DNA of 64,000 bases, from assembly GCF_002904335.1 (NCBI RefSeq), contig NZ_PPHF01000155.1, positions 1 through 64,000 of the forward strand, written 5' to 3'. The translations under genes and the position numbers were made by a program. The stretch comes from Amycolatopsis sp. CA-126428. GTDB taxonomy: Bacteria; Actinomycetota; Actinomycetes; Mycobacteriales; Pseudonocardiaceae. The notes beneath the pieces are model-generated. The model was not told where the DNA came from. It saw only the letters and a program-made list of their open reading frames with translations, and did no database searches. Position 1 is the stretch's first letter. Each line of letters opens with the position of its first letter. Below are positions 59,374 to 64,000 of the stretch, piece by piece.

Positions 59374-60528
59374 ATGCGTGTGCTGGTTCTCGGCGGTGAC
59401 GGATATCTGGGCTGGCCGACCGCGTTGCACTTATCGGACAAAGGCCATGAGGTGGCCGTTCTCGACAATTTCGCGCGGCGCGGGTACGACGCCGAACTCG
59501 GTGTCGAAAGCCTGGTCCCGATCGAATCCCTCGCCGACCGGATCGCGACCTGGCGCGAGGTGTCGGGCCGGACGATCACCAGCTACGAAGGCGACCTCCT
59601 CGACGCGGAGTTCCTGTTCGGGGCGGTGCGGGACTTCGCGCCGGACGCCGTCGTCCACTACGCCGAGCAGCGGTCGGCGCCGTATTCCATGATCGACCGC
59701 GAACACGCGGTGTACACGCAGCACAACAATGTGGTCGGGACGCTGAACCTGCTCTATGCGATCGCGGAGATCGACCCCGCGATCCACCTGGTCAAACTCG
59801 GCACGATGGGCGAATACGGTACGCCGAACATCGACATCGAAGAAGGCTGGCTGGAGCTGGAGCACAACGGCCGCGCCGACCGCGTGCTGTTCCCGAAACG
59901 GCCGGGTTCGTTCTACCACCTGACGAAGGTCCACGATTCCCACAACATCGAATTCACCTGCCGCGCGTGGGGCCTGCGCGCCACGGACCTCAACCAGGGC
60001 ATCGTGTACGGCCAGCAGACGCCGCAGACGGCGCTGGACCCGCGGCTGGCGACCCGCTTCGACTACGACGCGGTGTTCGGCACGGTGCTCAACCGGTTCG
60101 TCATCCAGGCCGTGCTCGGCCAGCCGCTGACGGTGTACGGCAAGGGCACGCAGACCCGCGGCCTGATCGACATCCGCGACACCGTGGAGTGCATCCGCCT
60201 GGCCGTCGAGCACCCGGCCGAGCCGGGGGAGTTCCGCGTGTTCAACCAGATGACCGAAAGCATGCCGGTGGCGGGCATCGCCGAGCTGGTGGCCGACCGG
60301 TTCCCCGGCCCGGTGCAGATCGAGCAGCTGGAGAACCCGCGCACCGAGGCGCCCGAGCACTACTACAACGTGAAGCACACCGGGCTGGTCGGGCTGGGCC
60401 TGGAGCCGCACCTGCTTTCGGACACGCTCATCGAGTCGATGTTCGACATCGTGGGTGCGAACAAGCACCGGGTGAACCCGGAGAAGCTCCGCCCGACCGT
60501 CCGCTGGCGGGGCGCGCTGAAGGCCTAG
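59374..60528 (+). CDS. sqd1: UDP-sulfoquinovose synthase (SQD1-type)
   Basis: 384-residue extended SDR closely matching SQD1, which adds sulfite to UDP-glucose to form UDP-sulfoquinovose. NAD loop GGDGYLGW; catalytic Thr144 (KLGTMGEYGTPNIDIEEG), Tyr181 and Lys185 (SFYHLTKVHDSHN) fall one residue from Arabidopsis SQD1 T145/Y182/K186; AEQRSAPYSMID is also conserved. ATG start. Downstream is a perfect palindrome. A glycan or glycolipid carrying sulfoquinovose is implied. Confidence 0.93.
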   Translation: MRVLVLGGDGYLGWPTALHLSDKGHEVAVLDNFARRGYDAELGVESLVPIESLADRIATWREVSGRTITSYEGDLLDAEFLFGAVRDFAPDAVVHYAEQRSAPYSMIDREHAVYTQHNNVVGTLNLLYAIAEIDPAIHLVKLGTMGEYGTPNIDIEEGWLELEHNGRADRVLFPKRPGSFYHLTKVHDSHNIEFTCRAWGLRATDLNQGIVYGQQTPQTALDPRLATRFDYDAVFGTVLNRFVIQAVLGQPLTVYGKGTQTRGLIDIRDTVECIRLAVEHPAEPGEFRVFNQMTESMPVAGIAELVADRFPGPVQIEQLENPRTEAPEHYYNVKHTGLVGLGLEPHLLSDTLIESMFDIVGANKHRVNPEKLRPTVRWRGALKA

Positions 60529-60553
60529 CACCGAAGGCCTAGCACCGAAGGCC

Positions 60554-60601
60554 GGTCGTGAGTGGTAAGGAGGGTTCTAACCCTCCTTACCACTCACGAC
60601 C
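60554..60601. terminator. Perfect 23-bp palindrome between convergent genes
   Basis: 60554-60576 pairs without mismatch with 60579-60601 around a 2-nt loop (ct). A 14-bp direct repeat (aaggcctagcaccg) precedes it at about 60519-60548, spanning the sqd1 stop. Convergent with the SnoaL gene 24 bp away, so bidirectional termination is likely. Confidence 0.8.
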
Positions 60602-60624
60602 CGGCCGGGAGCCCGACGGCTCGC

Positions 60625-60984
60625 TCAGCCGGGCAGCTTGTCCAGGAACCCGTGCACCTTGGCGATCTTCCCGGCTTCGAGCTCGACGACGTCGAACCCG
60701 ATGGCGACCGGCTCGGCGCCCGGGGTGCCGAGGTACCACTGGAAGCGGGCGAGGTCGTGGTGGGCGTCGGGCTCGGCGGGCAGGCTGAAGGTGAGCCCGC
60801 CGAACTGCTGCTGCGCCCCGGCGACGAACTGGTCGATCCCGTCGTGCCCGGTGACGGCGCCGAGCGGGTCGGTGTAGCCGGCGTCGGCGGTGAAGACGTC
60901 GGCCACGAGGGCGCGCCGCTTGTCGGCGTCGGTCTCGTTCCAGACGGCGATGTACCGCTCGACGATGCTGCGGACGTCGGTCAT
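60625..60984 (-). CDS. SnoaL-like / NTF2-fold protein
   Basis: 119-residue cone-barrel protein: VRSIVERYIAVWNETDADKRRALVADVFTADAGYTDPLG opening, GHDGIDQFVAGAQQQFGG, and the C-terminal sheet (IGFDVVELEAGKIAKVHGFLD). It could be an isomerase, a binding protein or inactive. ATG start with AAAGGAAC upstream. Divergent from an XRE regulator with paired operators between. Confidence 0.88.
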   Translation of the reverse strand: MTDVRSIVERYIAVWNETDADKRRALVADVFTADAGYTDPLGAVTGHDGIDQFVAGAQQQFGGLTFSLPAEPDAHHDLARFQWYLGTPGAEPVAIGFDVVELEAGKIAKVHGFLDKLPG

Positions 60985-61067
60985 CGTGGTTCCTTTCGTT
61001 GGGGGACAACGGATTCGCCGTCGTCCTGTGCTGAGACCGACTTTGGCGGACGTACGGCGGCTCGTCG

Positions 61068-61109
61068 ATTACGCGAGAGGTAATGCCGGGCCATTACGCC
61101 CGGGGTAAT
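61068..61109. promoter_or_regulatory. Paired ATTAC-N7-GTAAT operators
   Basis: Site 1: 61068-61084, ATTAC GCGAGAG GTAAT. Site 2: 61093-61109, ATTAC GCCCGGG GTAAT. Starts are 25 bp apart; the gap also forms GTAAT-N8-ATTAC. It lies between divergent snoaL-like and XRE genes. Confidence 0.7.
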
Positions 61110-61144
61110 GGCGGCGGCTCGGTGATCGCCGTAGCGTCGCTCGC

Positions 61145-61948
61145 GTGACGACCATGGTGCAGGCACGGCAGCGGCCCGTCGGGGAACTGCTGCGGGAATG
61201 GCGGGACCGGCGCCGGATCAGCCAGCTCGACCTGGCGATCTCGGCGGACATCTCCACCCGCCACCTGAGCTTCGTGGAAACCGGGCGGTCCAAGCCGAGC
61301 CGGGACATGGTGCTGCGGCTCGGCGAGCACCTCGACGTCCCGCTGCGGGAACGCAACCGGCTGCTGCTCGCCGCCGGCTACGCCCCCGCGTACACCGAGA
61401 GCGCGCTGGGGGACCCCGGGATGGACGCCGTCCGCCGCGCCGTGCGGCAGCTCCTCGCGGGCCACGAGCCGTACCCGGCCGCCGTCGTCGACCGGAACTG
61501 GGACCTCGTCGAGGCCAACGCCGCCACCGGCCTCTTCGTCGCCGGGATCCCGGCCAGGCTGACCACCAACGTCCTGCGCGCGACCCTGCACCCCGACGGC
61601 ATGGCCCCGCACATCCGCAACCTGGGGGAGTGGCGCGCCCACCTGCTCGGCCGGCTGCGGCGGCAGGTCGCCCAGACCGCGGACGCCGGTCTCGCCGAGC
61701 TCCTGGCCGAGCTGCGCGGGTACCCCTGCGACCAGCCCGTGCCCGAGGTCGAGGTCCCCGGGCCGGGTGACATCTTCGTGCCGCTCGAGTTCCGCCACGA
61801 GGGCACCGACCTCACCTTCTTCAGCACGGTCGCCACGTTCGGCACCCCGCTGGACATCACCGTGGCGGAACTGGTGATCGAGTCGTTCTTCCCGGCCGAC
61901 CCGGCGACGGCGGCGTATCTGCGCGAGCGGGCCGCCCGGGTGGGATGA
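61145..61948 (+). CDS. XRE-family regulator with MmyB-like ligand domain
   Basis: 267-residue regulator: helix-turn-helix (about 10-70: RRRISQLDLAISADISTRHLSFVETGRSKPSRDMVLRL) and a PAS-like MmyB domain (about 100-260: YPAAVVDRNWDLVEANAAT...LTFFSTVATFGTPLDITVAELVIESFFP). In this family the divergent neighbour is often the target, here the SnoaL-like gene. GTG at 61145; an ATG three codons on is possible. Confidence 0.9.
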   Translation: MTTMVQARQRPVGELLREWRDRRRISQLDLAISADISTRHLSFVETGRSKPSRDMVLRLGEHLDVPLRERNRLLLAAGYAPAYTESALGDPGMDAVRRAVRQLLAGHEPYPAAVVDRNWDLVEANAATGLFVAGIPARLTTNVLRATLHPDGMAPHIRNLGEWRAHLLGRLRRQVAQTADAGLAELLAELRGYPCDQPVPEVEVPGPGDIFVPLEFRHEGTDLTFFSTVATFGTPLDITVAELVIESFFPADPATAAYLRERAARVG

Positions 61949-61988
61949 TGGGGGTCCGCGCAGCATCCGAAGTGAGGATCACCGGTTG

Positions 61989-62768
61989 ATGGCCGTCCCG
62001 CCTTCGCTCGCCCTGTCCGTCGGAGTCCGCATCCCCCAGCTGCTGTTCGGTGTCGCCGGCCTGTCCCCGGCCGAAACCGGCCGGGCCGTCCGCATCGCCC
62101 TCGACACCGGGTACCGCGGCATCGACACGACCCCGGGCACCGAGCCGGCGGTGGGCGCGGAGCTCGCCGCGGCCGACGTGCCCCGTGAAGACCTCTTCGT
62201 CAGCTTCCACGTGCCCGCCCAGGGTTACGACATCGCCCGCCGGGCCGCCGACCAGGCGCTGGAAGCGCTCCAGCTCGAGCGGGCCGACCTGTGCCTGCTG
62301 GACGGCACGAAGGGCGCGTTCACCGACACCTGGCGCGTGCTGAGCCGGCTGCGCGCGGACGGGCGGGTCCGCGCGGTCGGCGTCGCCGGCTTCGGCGTCT
62401 CCGAGCTGCGCCGGCTCATCGACGCGACCGGCTCGGTGCCGGTGGTGAACCAGATCGAGCTGCACCCGTGGCTGCAGCAGCTCCCGCTGCGCGAGTTCCA
62501 CGGCGAGCGCGGCATCGTCACGGCCGCCGCCAGCCCGGCCGCGAACGCCGCGCTGCTGTCGGACGAGACGGTCACGGCGCTCGCCGCCAAGTACGGCAAG
62601 ACCCCGGCCCAGATCGTGCTCCGCTGGCACCTGCAGAACGGCACGGTCGCGGTGGCGGCGTCGGCCACCACGACGCGGATCCGGGAGCACTTCGGGATCT
62701 TCGACTTCGAGCTGGCCGACGACGACGTCGCCGTGGTGGCCGAGCTCGACAACGGCACGCGCGTCTAG
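61989..62768 (+). CDS. Aldo-keto reductase-fold protein lacking catalytic residues
   Basis: 259 residues following the AKR barrel throughout: GYRGIDTTPGTEPAVG, VRAVGVAGFGVSELRRLI, VNQIELHPWLQQLPLREF, GKTPAQIVLRWHLQNG and TTTRIREHFGIFDFELADDDV. Of the catalytic tetrad only Asp46 remains. The usual Tyr is Gly50/Thr51, the Lys is His74 (LFVSFHV), and the His is Asp105 (LCLLDGT). The NADP-phosphate Lys is also gone (VAASATTTRIR). It should not be a normal NADPH reductase. ATG at 61989; a TTG just before is possible. It follows the XRE gene. Confidence 0.85.
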   Translation: MAVPPSLALSVGVRIPQLLFGVAGLSPAETGRAVRIALDTGYRGIDTTPGTEPAVGAELAAADVPREDLFVSFHVPAQGYDIARRAADQALEALQLERADLCLLDGTKGAFTDTWRVLSRLRADGRVRAVGVAGFGVSELRRLIDATGSVPVVNQIELHPWLQQLPLREFHGERGIVTAAASPAANAALLSDETVTALAAKYGKTPAQIVLRWHLQNGTVAVAASATTTRIREHFGIFDFELADDDVAVVAELDNGTRV

Positions 62769-62771
62769 CGG

Positions 62772-64000
62772 CTAGGTGGACTTGATCCCCGCCGCGGCGA
62801 AGTCGGCCTGCTGGGCGGGCTGCTCCAGGTACTCGCGGAAGGTCTGGGCGGCGCGCAGCGCGGTGTCGTCGATGCCCGGGCCGGCCAGCCCGATGAACGG
62901 GTAGTCCGCCGAGCGCGCGTTCGCCACCGACTGGGCGGGCGAGCCGATCATCTCCGGCTTCTTCGTGGTCAGTTCGCTGACCCAGTACGACGATTCCGGC
63001 AGCCACGCGGCCGGGAGCCCGCCGATGGAGTCCACCTTCGCCCGGCCGACCAGCGCGTCGAGCACCTGCGCCGACGACTTGCCTTCGATGGTGATGCGCA
63101 CGCAGTGCCCGTGGACGACGGTGGCGGCCTGGTTCCACCGGTCGGCCGCGGCGGTCACCGGCTTCTGCACGCTCGGGGTGACGATGATCCGCATCTGCGC
63201 GGTCCCGCCGTCGCAGCTGGCGGCCTGCGCCTCGGCCCGGCTGTTGAGCTCGTTGTCGGCCCAGTTCCAGCCGACGACGCCGAGCCCGATGAGGACGGCG
63301 AGCACGAGACAGGCGATCGGCCAGCCGGCGATCCGCCGGCGCGGAGCCTTCTTCCCGACGATGCGGTGCGACCCGGTGGCGTCGGCGGTCTTGCCGACGA
63401 TCCGGTGCGAACCGGTGCCCTCGCTGCGGCCGGCCCGGTGGGGGCCGGTGCTGTCGCTGCGGCCGCCGCGGTCGGGGCCGGTGGTGTCGTTGCGCTCGGG
63501 GCCGGTGGTGTCGCCGTGCTCTCCGCGGTCGGGGCTGGTGCTGTCGCCGCGCTCGGCGGCCCGGGTGCCGGTGTCGCCGCTCCGGTCGAGGATGCGGGGA
63601 GAGCCGGCCGCTTCGCCGCGGGCGGCGCGGTCACCGGACCGGGCGCCGGTGTCGTCGCCCCGGTCGACGAGGGGGGAAGCCCCGGCCGCTTCGCCGCGGG
63701 CCGCGAGGTCGTCGTCCGGCCGCGCGATGACTTCGGTCCGCTCGGCGGCCGATTCGGGATGGCGGCCGGCGGGTTTGCCGCCCTTGCGGCGCGAGCGGGG
63801 AGCGGCGGAATCGGCGGGCAAGCCGCCGGGCGCTCCGGCGGGGGCAGCGGGGCCGGCGATCGGGTGGGCACCGGAGGCTCCGGCTCGCCGGGCAGCCCGG
63901 GTGGATCTGCCGGAGCCGGGGGTTTCGGTGCGGTCCGGGGCCGAGCGGTCGCCGCCCTTGCGGCGCGAGCGCGCGGAGGTACCGGTGTTCCCGGTTGTGG
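62772..64000 (-). CDS. Membrane-anchored binding-protein-like gene, 5'-truncated by the window
   Basis: The frame is open to the right edge with no stop, so the true start lies outside. The visible part has a long disordered Arg/Gly/Thr-rich region with repeated SRRKGG and TGSHRIVGK words, then one transmembrane helix (IAGWPIACLVLAVLIGLGVV), then an extracellular domain of about 145 residues. That domain starts like a type II binding protein (MRIIVTPSVQKPVTAAADRWNQ) and ends with YPFIGLAGPGIDDTALRAAQTFREYLE. Relatives carry far more sequence between those parts, so this looks internally shortened. Function unknown. Confidence 0.7.
   Translation of the reverse strand, partial: TTGNTGTSARSRRKGGDRSAPDRTETPGSGRSTRAARRAGASGAHPIAGPAAPAGAPGGLPADSAAPRSRRKGGKPAGRHPESAAERTEVIARPDDDLAARGEAAGASPLVDRGDDTGARSGDRAARGEAAGSPRILDRSGDTGTRAAERGDSTSPDRGEHGDTTGPERNDTTGPDRGGRSDSTGPHRAGRSEGTGSHRIVGKTADATGSHRIVGKKAPRRRIAGWPIACLVLAVLIGLGVVGWNWADNELNSRAEAQAASCDGGTAQMRIIVTPSVQKPVTAAADRWNQAATVVHGHCVRITIEGKSSAQVLDALVGRAKVDSIGGLPAAWLPESSYWVSELTTKKPEMIGSPAQSVANARSADYPFIGLAGPGIDDTALRAAQTFREYLEQPAQQADFAAAGIKST

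Noticed and set aside
1..64000. tRNA, rRNA, transposase or integrase genes
   Set aside because: None recognised by eye; TTCGA-type stretches found lie inside protein genes without cloverleaf pairing.

Overview
The window is very GC-rich actinobacterial chromosome (codon third positions almost all G or C, many GTG/TTG starts, overlapping ATGA/GTGA operons). A gcvH-garA-ftsR-DUF151-resR-gcvP block matching the mycobacterial Rv1826-Rv1832 order, an NRPS siderophore locus with diphtheria-toxin-repressor-type iron boxes, and a Zur-type alternative ribosomal protein set point to a Pseudonocardiales member, most likely Amycolatopsis-like. The genus is an inference; no rRNA or tRNA gene was seen.

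1-11.2 kb: siderophore locus. The tail of an NRPS (partial C-A-PCP-C-A-PCP) is followed at once by panD, then by an iron-box-preceded siderophore-binding lipoprotein and mbtH. A terminator hairpin and a 21-bp-period repeat array separate these from a convergent pair of ABC exporter half-transporters, which have their own iron box. The first complete A domain carries a beta-alanine-type specificity code, which would explain the adjacent aspartate decarboxylase.

11.2-22 kb: DMT-family permease, DinB protein, a low-complexity gap, a stand-alone mitochondrial-type PheRS-like protein, a metallo-hydrolase, the ssuCBAD sulfonate operon, and a GT-C / DUF4397 / sortase surface operon. 22-31.6 kb: IclR and TetR regulators, a DUF2236 gene whose 3' end carries a palindromic repeat, an LLM oxidoreductase / GPH symporter / PLP decarboxylase run, and a MarR-DHA2 efflux-dienelactone hydrolase operon.

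31.7-39.5 kb: zinc region. A duplicated His-rich protein lies near a divergent, Zur-box-centred pair of operons encoding Cys-poor copies of bL31, bL32, bL28, bL33, uS14 and bS18 plus two COG0523 proteins, one with broken GTPase motifs. A MoxR-VWA pair follows. 39.5-46.1 kb: siroheme/SUMT fusion, a decayed kinase pseudogene, alpha/beta hydrolase, crotonase plus acyl-CoA ligase, two paralogous lipoproteins and a small orphan protein.

46.1-55.7 kb: tandem-repeat gap, CDP-alcohol phosphatidyltransferase, then the glycine-cleavage/GarA/FtsR block, interrupted by a merR-trxA-tetR insertion. A tandem glycine riboswitch precedes gcvP. 55.7-60.6 kb: sugar-nucleotide and glycan genes (epimerase, membrane-GT2 fusion, GtrA, UDP-sulfoquinovose synthase), ending at a perfect 23-bp palindrome. 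60.6-64 kb: a SnoaL/XRE divergent pair with paired operators, an aldo-keto reductase-fold protein that has lost its catalytic residues, and a membrane-anchored binding-protein-like gene running off the right edge.
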